A stretch of 64,000 nt of DNA from Prunus persica. Lineage: Eukaryota; Streptophyta; Magnoliopsida; Rosales; Rosaceae. The DNA lies in the NCBI RefSeq assembly GCF_000346465.2, contig NC_034009.1, forward strand, positions 214,017-278,016, read 5' to 3'. Below, one piece after another: positions 1 through 10,978 of the stretch. The notes beneath the pieces were generated by a model, which searched no databases, had not been told where the DNA came from, and saw nothing but the letters and a program-made list of their open reading frames with translations. The position numbers and the translations under genes are program-made. Every line of letters begins with the position of its first letter. Position 1 is the first letter of the stretch.

Positions 1-505
1 CCAATTGTATATTTTCTAGTGAAGCAACAGCTTCTCCAGTAGTGCAACTTGGGGCAAATGAACCACTATCCACTTCATATGCACTTGCCATACCCTTAGA
101 AACCAGTAAATTTGGAGAAGCTGGTTTATCAGATGGAACCTGGGTTGTCATTGTAGACGACACTGGAGTAGACTCTGATACATCAGCTGAAGAAAAATCC
201 GTTGCAATAGTCTGTATATCCTTCTTGGACAAGGAAACTGTCGAGCCCTTAGAGAGCACTGGCCTTCTATTCTTTGGAAAATTGAACTCTGCACGTTCAC
301 CATGAATGCAATACGCAGCAGCATCATGGGCCCGAGCTGCCTTGTCTGGGGCATCATAAGAGCCCAACCATATCCTGTCTCCTGACTTTGGAAGCCTGAT
401 TTCAGAAACCCACTTACCCCAAGCCCTCATTCGAACGCCCTTATAGCGTCCTGGGGTTCTCTCTCGCCGGACCTTTTTGGAAGTAGGTGTTGTCCCCAAA
501 TCCAT
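1..505 (-). CDS. AP2/ERF-domain transcription factor, DREB-like (5' part, cut by window edge)
   Basis: A nuclear DNA-binding transcription factor with one AP2/ERF domain. The frame is open from the ATG at 505-503 to the window edge, giving 168 codons without a stop or visible intron. A short basic N terminus ([11 protein letters not shown]) leads straight into the AP2 domain at about residues 22-80. Visible landmarks are [19 protein letters not shown] (the three DNA-contacting beta strands), [20 protein letters not shown] (amphipathic helix) and FNFP at the domain end. The Val in WGKWVSEIR is typical of the DREB rather than the ERF subfamily. The rest is Ser/Thr-rich and presumably regulatory. 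The start was chosen because it is the first in-frame ATG and leaves the compact N terminus usual for small DREB A-type genes. The C terminus and any activation or EAR motif lie outside the window. The subgroup is not resolved. Confidence 0.88.
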   Translation of the reverse strand, partial: MDLGTTPTSKKVRRERTPGRYKGVRMRAWGKWVSEIRLPKSGDRIWLGSYDAPDKAARAHDAAAYCIHGERAEFNFPKNRRPVLSKGSTVSLSKKDIQTIATDFSSADVSESTPVSSTMTTQVPSDKPASPNLLVSKGMASAYEVDSGSFAPSCTTGEAVASLENIQL

Positions 506-1861
506 GGGTAAGGAGACTCACCAAGAGAAAGTCTCGAGATAGCGGAAGAGTAGGATCTGGAAAGAACTACTGTAGGAGATCATTTATGAAGGAAGATAAT
601 GGATGTGAATGGGGATGCGAACAGGGTCCAAAATTAAGAGCATGTCTCAAGTGAGCAGGTGGAACTGACATGGTTGTGGTGTGATGTCACAAGTTGCACG
701 TGGCAGCAGAGATACCGTCACGTGGGTGAGCATGGTATAGACATGAAGTTCCCAAATGCATAGAACCGCAGTTGGCAAGACACGAATCAATGCACTTGTT
801 ATGTTTAAGCCTCTTTCTAAAGGAGAACATACATACATAAATGCATACATATACATACACTAATATATACAAACACATACATACATAAATATATACAAAT
901 GTATATAGATTTTCTAGAAATCAACCAACCATTTCCTGAAGAATACAAAGCTCAATGCCTTACTTAATGAAGCATTGATATATAAAGAATTTATCAAAAG
1001 TATCAGTGGGAAAATTCAGTAGAGAATTGGAGATATAAATTCCTCATAATTAGGTTTTAGAGTAAAGGTACATTCCCATACAAACAAAATATTCGAGAAA
1101 TTAAAAGAACTTGCTTTGGCTAAACCTGGTCATGTCGGCCTCTTAGATGCTCTACACAAAAGCTTCACCTGCCAGAAGAAAGTGAAATCACGATTCTACA
1201 TGCTGGAAAGCTTTCATATTCTTCTCGCATATGCTTGGCTTATGTCATGTTCGGTTACATTTTCTAGCAACTTTAGCAGTCAACGATAAGAGAACTAAAC
1301 CAGAAAAAAATACAGATATTAGACATGGCAACTTATGTGAGTCTTGTGGTTGGTAATGGCAAGAAACGCAAACAAAATTACTTTAACATAAGAAGAAGAA
1401 GAAAATGCAAAACAGGACAAATAGATAAAGTGCAAAGACTAGTAGAGATAGCATTTGAACCAAAAGCTTTGAGAAGCAATGATTTTTTATAGCTTAACTA
1501 TTGCATCTAGCTCTAGCTCTAGCTCTGAGAAGAAATGCACACACAGTATTAATGCACCAAACTTATTATATCTTTCAGGAGGTTTGCAAAAGAATTGCAT
1601 CCTTAACTAATTTTAGATTTACAGCCAAAACATCAATTTGTTGCCTAAATTAATAATGAGTTGGAATCTGCTTATAACAAAAAAAATCAGGATTTGGAAA
1701 ACGGGCATCACAATTGTTAGATTTTATGGCTAAATTAATGAATCTGATACGATTACATTAGGACTAACTAAGCTATGAAATATATAAGGAAGAAAATAAA
1801 GAAAAAGGAGGAGCTAATGTTACTTATCGTGGAATAATAATAGCAGTTGAAGAGGAAGCCT
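506..1861. other. Intergenic region between ERF gene and uS17 gene
   Basis: No coding region is recognised. It should hold the promoter and 5' UTR of the ERF gene (toward 506) and the 3' UTR of the uS17 gene (toward 1861). Simple repeats are visible: ACATACATA-type tracts around 830-900 and four AGCTCT units near 1507-1530. Confidence 0.6.
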
Positions 1862-2230
1862 TTAAGAAGTAGAATAAGGTGAAGGTGGTAATGGTAAAAT
1901 AGGCTCATAAATGCGTGCTTTCGTGATGATTTCGGCAACAACCCAATGCTTGCGCTTGCTCAAAGGCCTCGATGGCTCCAATCGGACCTGATCAAGTAAT
2001 ATGCTTATGATGAAATTAAATTATTGTTGAATAAGAAACAGAGAGAAGACGAACGAGAAAGGACATACTCGATCACCGATGTTGCAATGATTCTGCTCGT
2101 CGTGGGCCATGAATTTGGAGGTCCTCTTCACGTATCGGTTGCAGAGTTTGTGATGGAACAGCCTGTCCACCGCCACCACCACCGACTTCTGCATCTTATT
2201 GGAAACCACCATACCCGCCACCGCCTTCAT
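1862..2230 (-). CDS. Ribosomal protein uS17 (bacterial S17 type), probably mitochondrial
   Basis: A small-subunit ribosomal protein that binds 16S-type rRNA, with an OB-fold. Exon 1 is 2230-2069 (54 codons) and exon 2 is 1987-1862 (41 codons plus TAA), separated by an 81-bp intron with GTATGT donor and TCAG acceptor. The 95-aa product begins [20 protein letters not shown], contains the S17 signature region ([13 protein letters not shown], then [21 protein letters not shown]) and ends in a short Pro/Ser tail. An in-frame ATG seven codons upstream would add only MRERERE, read from a GA-repeat in the 5' UTR, so the downstream ATG matching family N termini was chosen. There is no long N-terminal transit peptide, as in plant mitochondrial uS17 proteins; import would depend on internal signals. 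A MULE begins 213 bp upstream of the start codon. Confidence 0.9.
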
Positions 2231-2435
2231 CTCTCTCTCTCTCTCTCTCAAACCCTACTGCATTTTCAACGTCTCTATTTCACTCTTCTTCTGAGTATCA
2301 GAGTTTATAATCGGGTTAAATCGGAGCTACTCTTAAACCATACGATCGGGTCGATCTGACTTTTTCAATTATTTTCCGTAGGAGTTTTTATCACGACTGA
2401 TTTTTTTTTTTTTTCATTTTAGAATTAAGGAAGGG

Positions 2436-2443
2436 AAAATATA
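2436..2443. repeat. Left target-site duplication of MULE 1
   Basis: AAAATATA is repeated at 5759-5766, just outside the other end of the element. The repeat is 8 bp exact; MULEs usually make 9 bp, and the sequence is AT-rich. Confidence 0.6.
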
Positions 2444-5400
2444 GAGATTTTCTATTTAAATTCTGCATTTCTCTTTGTTCACACCCCACCACTCTTCATA
2501 TTAAGTTTTAGAAAAATACAAACCCCTCTACATTCTATTTCCAGATTACTCATCTTTTAAAGACGTAGAATATTGACGAGCCTACCTCTTTAAAATCTGC
2601 GTGGAGCAGATAGGAAGGCTTGTTGGTTGTTTGGCTATAATGATCTTATTCTCTTCCCTTTGTTGATTGCTTGGCTGTTGTTTTTTTTTTTTTTTACTCT
2701 TGGTTGTTGATTGCTTAGTTGTTTTGATTTTTGATTTAAAATTTATACCTTATGTTATTAAATTTCGGATTTTGAGTTCCATTTGTTTGTTTATTTTTTT
2801 TTTCTGCTGGGAACAATAACATTATTGTCACTTCTGGAATTCCAGTATTGGGTAGCTTGAATTTTTCTTCATGTTATACTAATTGACATACAAGTTCATG
2901 TTTTATCTGGAACTCTGGAGAATTTAGGATGACAGTTTAGAATATATATATATATATATATATATATGGGTGGTTGTGTTGTGGGGTCTCAAATGCTAAT
3001 TTTAGTAGGAAGCATGCAGGGAACAATGGCTTATGTGGCTTCCCTTGTTAGTTTGGGAAGTGTCACACTTTTGGGTTCATTTGAAAAGTCCCACTCACTT
3101 GTTAGAAAAGTTTCTTTGTCTAAGGCAAGTTTAAAGGGTAGCATGAGATGGCATTGTGTAAGGTTATTAGTGTGAAAATGTTCGGTCACAACTACTGATT
3201 TTGTTGCCAAGCAAGGCAATGAGGTATCCCTTGATTCTAAAAACTATAGAGGAAGTACAGATGTTTCTAATGCCAATGATGATTTTGTACTTAAGCCTTC
3301 CCCAAAGCCAGTATTGAAGTCCTCAGGAGAGTCCAATAATGAAACCTTTGTAGGTATTGATGCAGTTGTTGTTGTTTTTTTTTTTTTGGGAAGCCACAAC
3401 AAAATACTTTTACTCCAAGCCATGGTACCAGGACAGAAAGTGTTTTGGACACAACTAAACAATTCACAACTGATGAGGTAAATAAACTATTATTATGATG
3501 TTGCAACTTCTAAGTGGTTGATAATCTTTTACAACTACCATATATGCTTTTATATAGATATTTAATAGTCGAGAAGCATTGCTTAATTGGAGTCGTGAGC
3601 AAGGACGAAAGTATGGCATAGTAGTTGTCATTAAAAGATCTAATGGAGCTGGAAAAATTACAACTAGGAGAGCTAGAGTTACTTTAGGTTGTGAGAGAGA
3701 TGGGCATTATATTAAGAAGCCTAATGTAGATTGGTTGAGAAAGCTAATAGATCTGAGATGCAACTATTGCTATGTAGATTATCTGATCACAAGTATATTC
3801 ATTGGCATAGGACTGATGACACCAATTGTGTGAGCGATCTTTTTTAGGCTCACCCTGATAGTGTAAACCTATTGCACGCATTTCCTCATGTACTAGTAAT
3901 GGTTTGCACATATAAGATAAACAGGTTTCGATACTCATTATTACAAATTGTGGGAGTGACATCAACGGAACTAACATTCTTAGTTGCATTTGCTTATATT
4001 TCTTCTAAAAAGGAAAACAACTATATGTGGGCTTTGAATAGATTGAAAAGCATCATGAATATAAATTTTTTTCCAGGTGTGATTGTCATTGATAGGAAAA
4101 TGGCACTTATAAATGCCATTCGCAATGTATTCCCTAGTGTCCGACATTTATTATGTAGATGGCATATCAACAAGTGTGTGATGAAGGCTTGCAAGGTTAT
4201 TCCTAGCTTATACTTAATCTCTTGTTTCAATGTTTATAAATAGGGCAGAAAGTGCACATTTACAAAATGTTGAAACTACACTGCCTAAGAAGCAGCCACC
4301 AAAACTACCGGTATGTACTTATATTATTTTGATTAACGCATCAAAATTTCAAAAGATCAACTTATACTTTTTTTTTGTTCAGGTGTATAAGCAACAAATT
4401 GTCAATCCCCAAGACTTGACACAACAATATAATAACAAACTTCCAGTTGCTATAAGGCCATTTATTATGGGGCCCAAAAATATAAAATATGATGGCAAAT
4501 TGTGGCTTTAGAACCAATGATGGGTTGCTAGGTTACGGGGAGAATTCTTGGCGTAAAGTAAAGAGGGAGTTACTAAATGAGTTAAAAAATGATGAATTTC
4601 TTTATGAATTTATCTTTCAGAGTGTTGAAAGTAAGCGTGAGGTTGAGTATCGCTTGGATTATTTTGATGATTATTCTTTAGAAGATAGGTGGATGCTCAT
4701 ACCAGAAATGGGTTACCTTATTGCAAATTGTTACAATGTAGTCTTGATGCATTTTTCAAATTTCATATCTCTTATGTTTCTCCCAACAGAAAGTCATTCT
4801 TTGCCTGAATAACAACGTCGGGAAATTTCCATCAGATTGGTTGAAAAACACTTTGTGCAGGTATTATAATAAAAAATTTCTATTTATAACTGGCAGTTTT
4901 GCCTTGTGAAATTTGTTTGTTGTTTTAACTATACATTTGACAACTTTATCTTATTTTGACAGCTACACTTGCAACCACACCATCCTATGCCACCTATTAT
5001 CAATCGTTGGCTTGATATTTCCAACCTCAAAGCATTGGATCGGTATAGTCCATATCGAGATCGTATTGACAATCGGAAAGAGCTTATCGGTTCATTTGAT
5101 GTACATCTTCATGTATATTGATCCCTTACTATTAGATGTTTTATCACAACAGTTTTATTTTCATCTGACCTATTGGGTTTTGTAAACTTTTATAAAGTTT
5201 TATCAGGTTACACCTTCATTATCTTCCCTGTTTATCTCTTATAAAATATAGGTATGCTTTTGTTTCAATGCTACAATTGATTGTGGAGAAAGAAAAGTAT
5301 ACAACGATTATCATTTTAAATGCCATTTTTACTATAGCAATGTTCTCAAATAGCAAATGACTTCCCTATATCATATCATCTCAGTAGGCTAAATGTCACT

Positions 5401-5758
5401 TTTCCGTTGGGTAAAAAATAAAAGAAGATGTTGTAGTCATTGGTTTTTAGTGTCATCATAAAACGAAACCAAACAAACTACAATTTCCCATATGATCTAA
5501 TCACATGATAAAAACAACTTGTGAAAACAACAAAATCTCATGTATACTACAAATATTTTTTAATGATTTAAGTATTAGGGTGAACAAAGAAAATTGTGAG
5601 GTTTAAATAGAAAATCTCTTTTATTTCTTATGTTTTTCAGTTTGGGGTGTATTTAAGGGTAGCTTGGGAAGATAGTGGGATTTTCTTAGAAATTGTGAAA
5701 ATTTAAATTAAAAGTTGGGATGAACTAAGAGAAGTGTGGGGTTTAAATAGAAAATCTC
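2444..5758 (+). mobile_element. Decayed Mutator-like element 1 (MULE with OTU-type protease remnant)
   Basis: The 3.3-kb element begins GAGATTTTCTATTTAAA and ends with its inverse complement at 5741-5758. The homology runs on imperfectly for about 50 bp through a region equivalent to TTCTCTTTGTTCA. A second copy of the right TIR lies inside the right end at about 5580-5621, so the right terminus is a tandem double TIR. An 8-bp repeat AAAATATA flanks it. The interior carries a broken transposase/protease gene, listed separately. The element lies in the promoter-proximal region of the uS17 gene, in opposite orientation to it. Confidence 0.8.
3470..5110 (+). pseudogene. MULE transposase plus OTU-like cysteine protease, broken
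   Basis: Recognisable pieces in order are: FNSREALLNWSREQGRKYG at about 3561 (FAR1/MURA-type N-terminal DNA-binding region, after a probable intron 3477-3558); the MULE transposase core at 3872-4200, with TYKINRFRYSLLQIVGVTST, VIVIDRKMALINAIRNVFP and CRWHINK; then LPVAIRPFI and an OTU-family domain at 4489-4800 (NCGFR, GLLGYGENSW, RWMLIPEMGYLIA, YNVVLMHFS, FLP). A C-terminal segment continues at about 4960-5080. The first transposase Asp expected before CTYK is Val (VMVCTYK), an extra A in the DGNC motif at about 4495 shifts frame, and several stops occur between the blocks. In-frame stops and frameshifts make activity impossible. The pairing of MURA-like transposase with an OTU domain is known in plant MULEs. 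Confidence 0.75.
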
Positions 5759-5769
5759 AAAATATATTT

Positions 5770-5885
5770 AGGTATCTAGCCTAGTGGAAAAAAAGGGGCC
5801 TTAATATCTCAAGGTTCGAACCTCATGATACTTGACAAAACACCCTTCTCCTTTCTAACTAGGGCAAAAAATAATAATTTAATTG
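5770..5885 (+). mobile_element. tRNA-derived SINE-like element
   Basis: A box A-like TAGCCTAGTGG at 5777-5787 is followed by a box B-like GGTTCGAACCT at 5812-5823, the arrangement of a Pol III internal promoter. The sequence then runs into an A/T-rich tail. It starts immediately beside the MULE 1 target duplication. No tRNA cloverleaf can be folded, so this is not a tRNA gene. Confidence 0.5.
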
Positions 5886-5940
5886 TGCCTCTTAAAAATA
5901 AGACCAATATATTTTTTTAATATGAAATATTGTTCCAACA

Positions 5941-6175
5941 ACAAAAGGCAAAGAATGGTGAAACATTCAAAATACCATAAAATGTCATTGGTTAATTAAA
6001 ACATTAAAAATTGAAATTATTAATTAAATGAGGATAATATGGTAAATTCATTTTTTTTTATATTAAAAAAATTAAAAATAAAAACAACGTCAGATAATAG
6101 ATCATACTTTTATGGAATATAACTACCTATGTTATCTTTTCTTAATTCTAAAAATAAAATAAAAAATAAAAAGAA
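5941..6175 (+). mobile_element. Truncated non-autonomous Helitron relic
   Basis: The block AAAGGCAAAGAATGGTGAAAC to about 6160 matches, in order, the two better preserved Helitrons at 58074-58361 and 61723-62000, including GAGGATAATATGGTAAATTC. Both the TC 5' end and the hairpin/CTAG 3' end are missing here. Confidence 0.5.
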
Positions 6176-6189
6176 AACTAATGGGATGT

Positions 6190-6300
6190 TAATAAATTGG
6201 CTCAGGTCTTTGGCGTATTCCCAAATGGTTCGGGTTCAAACCTCTAAAGTACCTGTGTTTGTGATTTTCCCCATGATCTTCATAATTTTGGCAACCAAAA
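6190..6300 (+). mobile_element. SINE-like sequence
   Basis: A weak box A (TTGGCTCAGGTCTTTGG) and a good box B-like GGGTTCAAACCT at about 6232-6243 precede an A-run that abuts MULE 2. This is suggestive only. Confidence 0.35.
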
Positions 6301-6471
6301 AAAAAAAGGGAAATAGCTCTAAATGCCACCCTTTTTATAATTTTTTCTGAAAATACCACCTCACCCCAATTTTTTTGCAACTATCACCTATAAATATATA
6401 TTTGTTGTCCACTTTTTGCACACATATCATTTTTCTCTGAAATTTAGTTCTCTCTCTCTCTCTCTCTCTAG

Positions 6472-7105
6472 CTAACTACGCATCTTCTCACGAAGAAGAA
6501 GATCAAGAACAACCTACAGAACCCACAGCTTTGCCCTCAAAACCCAGTTCTTCCTCTTCCTCTCTGTTTTCTTCTCTACCCAAATCCAAACCCCAATTTC
6601 GTCTCTTTTCGAATCCCTTTTGCAACCTAAACAAACCCAAACAAAACCATCTTTTCTGAATATGACAGCATGTGTTGGCATTAGGTGGCCACTGTTTGAG
6701 CATTTTGGTCCAATTTTGGGGGGTTTTGAAGTCTGGGTTTACATGCCCTTTTCAAGAACAGCTTCTCCAGAAAATGAATTGTTGGGAATATGTAAGTTTT
6801 GATGTTAAATTGAACTAACTACGCATCTTCTCACGAAGAAGAAGATCAAGAACAACCTACAAAACCCATAGCTTTGCCCTCAAAACCTAGTTCTTCCTCT
6901 TCCTCTTTGTTTTCTTTTCTACCCAAATCCAAACCCCAATTTCGTCTCTCTTCAAATCCCTTTTGCAACCTAAACAAACCCAAACAAAACCATCTTTTCT
7001 GAATAGGACAGCATGTGTTGGCATTAGGTGGCCATTATTTGAGCATTTTGGTCAATTTTTGGGAGTTTTGAAGTCTAGGTTTACATGCCCTCTTCAAGAA
7101 CAGCA
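6472..7105 (+). pseudogene. Two tandem copies of a captured PRCC-like exon fragment (left TIR)
   Basis: Each 343-bp unit starts with a coding-like stretch reading LANYASSHEEEDQEQP, then a Ser-rich run, SLFSS, LPKSKPQF and NKPKQNHLF before a stop. The series LANYASS plus an acidic stretch, then SLFSSLPKPK, is what I recall of the N terminus of plant PRCC-like (proline-rich, splicing-associated) proteins. The second copy starts at 6815. The rest of each unit is not recognised. Only a 5' exon is present, with no functional gene. The PRCC identity is from memory and moderate. Confidence 0.5.
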
Positions 7106-8837
7106 ATCGTATTGTGATTTTATTGCGGTTGTATTGTAGTCGTATTGCTTTTGTATTGCTATGGTGTGGTTGTTATATTAATTTTTTTTTGGTGTTTTAT
7201 TGATATGTTACTGTAATTTAATAGGAATATATGTTGATATCATTTTTCTTTATCTACTTGTGATTTGAATAGGAGTTGAGATTATTCTTGGCTGAAGTAT
7301 TATTTACAATCACTCTCTTTCTCTTTCTCTCTCTCTCTGCTCTTTGTATTTTTCTCAACATTTATGTGTTAATTTAATGTCTGACATTGTTTTGGAACCA
7401 TAATCATTGTCAATCTCATTGTTTCTTTAAAAGATTGCTGTGAAATTGTTACTTCATTTTCTTCTTTCTTTTGTTTTAAGATATTTTTGTTTGGAGAAAA
7501 AGAACTCTGTTTTTGTAATCTAAAAGACTAGGTACTCATGGTGAGCATTTTCTGATCAACAAGATCCAGACTTTATGTATGTTAGTTTACTACTTTTGCA
7601 CTTAAACTTTGGCTGTCTAAAATTTGAAAAGTCTTGTATGCCAGCAATGTATCTATGTCACACATCTTGGGTAAGGGGTATTCTTCAATTGTGATAGTTT
7701 GCTCTGTTGTACGTATTCAAACTGCCTCAAAATATTTTCATTGGTGTCTTGAGTTCAATACCAACAAAAGTTTTTAAATGACAAGAAATTATGAAAAGCT
7801 TATACATAATAGACATATAGTTGAACATAGCTAGAGTGTATATTTAGAAGATGTCATTGTGCTTCAAATTAGCAAATTTGTGGGGTGAAAACACAATGGT
7901 TGACATGTCATTCTGCATTTGATGAAAATAATTGATGACTTTGTATGGAAGTATACTCATTAAATATCTAGATTCTATCAATGAATTAAATATTTGCCTT
8001 CGAGAGCTTCATGTTTTTCGGTTTGTTTATCTTATATTCTATAAATGAATGAAATATTTTGGTAGATTGGAGAGACTTGTCAGCTAGTGGATTTTGAATC
8101 ATGACTTTCGAAGGGGGACTAGGCTTGAGCAGCTGCAAGAGTAAAAGGGATGATGCTTCATGTAAATTCAACAATTAAATAGGAGATTTTTGTTTTCAAT
8201 TTGTTAATTCTTGAGATACTTGGTCATTTTTTAAGATTACGTGAAATAAAAAACTTGTATTGAATATTATTTTATAGGAGACCATGTAACTATTTTGATA
8301 CCATTAAATGAAATTTTAATTCAATTTACTTTAAAACTTTGGGATCTTGAGCAAGATACGGCAGTCACGTATACGACAATTTTGAAACATAAAAGACGAT
8401 AATGTAAGAATGGTTAATTTTGACGATATCCATAGTTGCTTCCACTCCATTATAATGTCATGTAGATTATAAAGTGGCAATATACATGCAATACAAAAGC
8501 AATATGAAAGCAATAAACAGTCAATAAAGCGGCAATACACAACCAATACAAAAGCAATAAAATGGCAATAAACAAGTACCATATGGATGTCTTTGTACTC
8601 TCTTTCCCATATTATATATTGTTCTAATTATTGAACTATTACAATATTCAGTTACTGCATATAATAAATAGTACATAAAAAATAATGACCATGCATGAAA
8701 ATTTCATATCATTATAATAATGACCTGAAAAATAATATCAAGTCCATTACACAAATATTAGAAACATACGGCTCCACAAGAAGAATACATGATATCTTAT
8801 GTCCTTACTAATTCTTGGGGCCTAATAACAAGTATAA

Positions 8838-9090
8838 TCAATGATGTGTACAGTTTGCTGCAAGTTTGCTTAGCATTTTCATAACAGAAGCTTTGCTTTT
8901 CTCTTCAGAAGGCATCTCAAAGAACTCTTTGTCTACACATTACATTATGCACAAAATGGTCTCCAATGCCAGTGTATGACTTGCACATCAGTGTCTGCAC
9001 AAACCAGCTACACATTGTGTAATTGTTAACCTCAAATTTGTTCTTCACAGGAAAACGAGTTGGGTGTGGCTTTTTCCTTGTGCAATTTGA
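8838..9090 (-). pseudogene. Unidentified coding-like fragment inside MULE 2 core
   Basis: On the minus strand 9090-8935 reads KNKFEVNNYTMCSWFVQTLM and GIGDHFVHNVM. After a frame change or an AG acceptor at 8933-8934, 8932-8838 reads KEFFEMPSEEKSKASVMKML then SKLAANCTHH and a TGA. The composition and codon pattern look protein-coding, but I do not recognise the family. Its position in a MULE suggests a captured exon pair. Confidence 0.35.
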
Positions 9091-9692
9091 AAAGAAAAAA
9101 GAGAGAGAAACATAAATTGTCAAGACAAAATTGCAGCAAATTATAATTTGGTCAAGTACTCACCATCGGGAAACAATATGCTTTCAATGAATAAATAACA
9201 TATTAATTTTCAACCAACACTACTGCACAACTCATCTCAGAAACATGATTGAGATTTGACAAACATACAGGTCTAATCCATTAAAACACTCACATGCAAA
9301 AAACGAACCTAAATTATATGCCAACTCAAGCTACAAAATCCCAACTTGTTGAGCACCAGTCAACAAGCTTTATAGGCAAATTGAAATCAAGTAGAAATTA
9401 CTTTAGCAGTAACATCTTCATTTTTTCAACCAAAGATGCTAGCTTCCTTTCAATATCAACAAGAACATTTAATTAGTCCCAAGATGTGGGACATAGATAC
9501 CTAGTCTTTTAGATTACAACAACAGAGTTTTTTTTCTCCAAACAAAAATATCTTAAAACAAAGGAAGAAGAAAATGAAGTAACAATTTCACAACAATCTT
9601 TTAAAGAAACAATGAGATTGACAATGATTATTGTTCCAAAACAATGCCAGACATTGAATTAACACATAAATGTTGAGAAAAATACAAAGAGC

Positions 9693-9723
<31 letters not shown>

Positions 9724-9929
9724 GAGAGTGATCGTAAATAATACTTCAGCCAAGAATAATTTCAACTCCTACTCAAATCACAAGCTGATAAAAAAAAAAA
9801 GGATATCAACATATATTCCTGTTAAATTACAGTAACATATCAATAAAACACCAAAAAAAAATCAATATAACAACAATACCATAGCAATACAAAAGCAATA
9901 CGACTACAATACAACTGCAATAAAATCAC

Positions 9930-10575
9930 AATACAATTGCTGTTCTTGAAGAGGGCATGTAAACCCAGACTTCAAAACCCCCCAAAATTGGACCAAAATG
10001 CTCAAACAATGGCCACCTAATGCCAACACATGCTATCGTATTCAGAAAAGATGGTTTTGTTTGGGTTTGTTTAGGTTGCAAAATGGATTCGAAGAGAGAC
10101 GAAATTGGGGTTTGGATTTGGGTAGAAAAGAAAATAAAGAGGAAGAGGAAGAATTGGGATTTGAAGGCAAAGCTATGGGTTTTGTAGGTTGTTCTTGATC
10201 TTCTTCTTCGTGAGAAGATGCGTAGTTAGTTCAATTTGACATCAAAACTTACATATTCCCAACAATTCATTTTCTGGAGAAGCTGTTCTTGAAGAGGGCA
10301 TGTAAACCCATACTTCAAAACCCCCCAAAATTGGACCAAAATGCTTAAACAATGGCCACATAATGCCAACACATGCTATCATATTCATAAAAGATGGTTT
10401 TGTTTGGGTTTGTTTAGGTTGCAAAAGGGATTCGAAGAGAGACGAAATTGGGGTTTGGATTTGGGTAGAGAAGAAAACAGAGAGGAAGAGGAAGAACTGG
10501 GTTTTGAGGGCAAAGCTGTGAGTTCTATAGGTTGTTCTTGATCTTCTTCTTCATGAGAAGATGCGTAGTTAGCTA
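9930..10575 (-). pseudogene. Two tandem copies of the same PRCC-like fragment (right TIR)
   Basis: This is the mirror image of the left TIR. The units begin (minus strand) near 10573 and 10230, again about 343 bp apart. The open frame on the minus strand from 10753 to 10385 joins TIR sequence to LANYASSHEEEDQEQPIEL and the Ser-rich SLFSSLPKSKPQF segment. Both arms carry the duplication, so it predates or was copied with TIR homogenisation. Confidence 0.5.
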
Positions 10576-10978
10576 GATGGAGAGAGAGAGAGAAAGAGAG
10601 AGAACTAAATTTCAGAGAAAAGTGATATGTGTGCAATAAGTGAACAATAAATATATATTTATAGGTGATAGTTGCAAAAAAAAATTGGAAAGAGGTGGTA
10701 TTTTTAGAAAAAAAAAATTTATAAAAAGAATGGCATTTAGAACTATTTTCCAAAAAATAATAATAATAAAGTGAAAAAATAAAAAATATTTGTATTGTTA
10801 ATATTAGCGGAACTCATAAATAAAGGAATGACTAAACCGTTATCCTCTTTCCCTCAGTATCTCTTTACCAACCAACACCTCTTGTTCTTCATGCTCTCTC
10901 TTATTTACTTCCACTTATGTTCATGTTTGAATTCCATTTCTGCTTTGAGAAGCTGAAAAATGTGGGCTCATACTAATC

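Larger units (their letters stand above)
6308..10751. mobile_element. Mutator-like element 2 with about 1.2-kb TIRs (Pack-MULE)
   Basis: Termini are GGGAAATAGCTCTAAATGCC on the left and the near-complement on the right. Inverted homology runs without large gaps from 6308 to about 7535 and from 10751 back to about 9498, so TIRs are about 1.23-1.25 kb around a 2-kb unique core. Each TIR contains a tandem duplication of a roughly 343-bp unit (left copies begin at 6472 and 6815) carrying a PRCC-like coding fragment. No transposase is visible. Flanking DNA is A-rich on both sides, so a target duplication cannot be judged. The terminal sequence matches MULE 3 (24126-28407), so they are one family. 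The right end is 227 bp upstream of the DLDG1-like start codon. Confidence 0.8.

Noticed and set aside
5805..5830. GGTTCGAACC as part of a tRNA gene
   Set aside because: No acceptor stem, anticodon arm or full cloverleaf; it fits a SINE internal promoter better.
6290..10760. 9-bp target duplication for MULE 2
   Set aside because: Both flanks are poly-A or A-rich, so any apparent repeat is uninformative.
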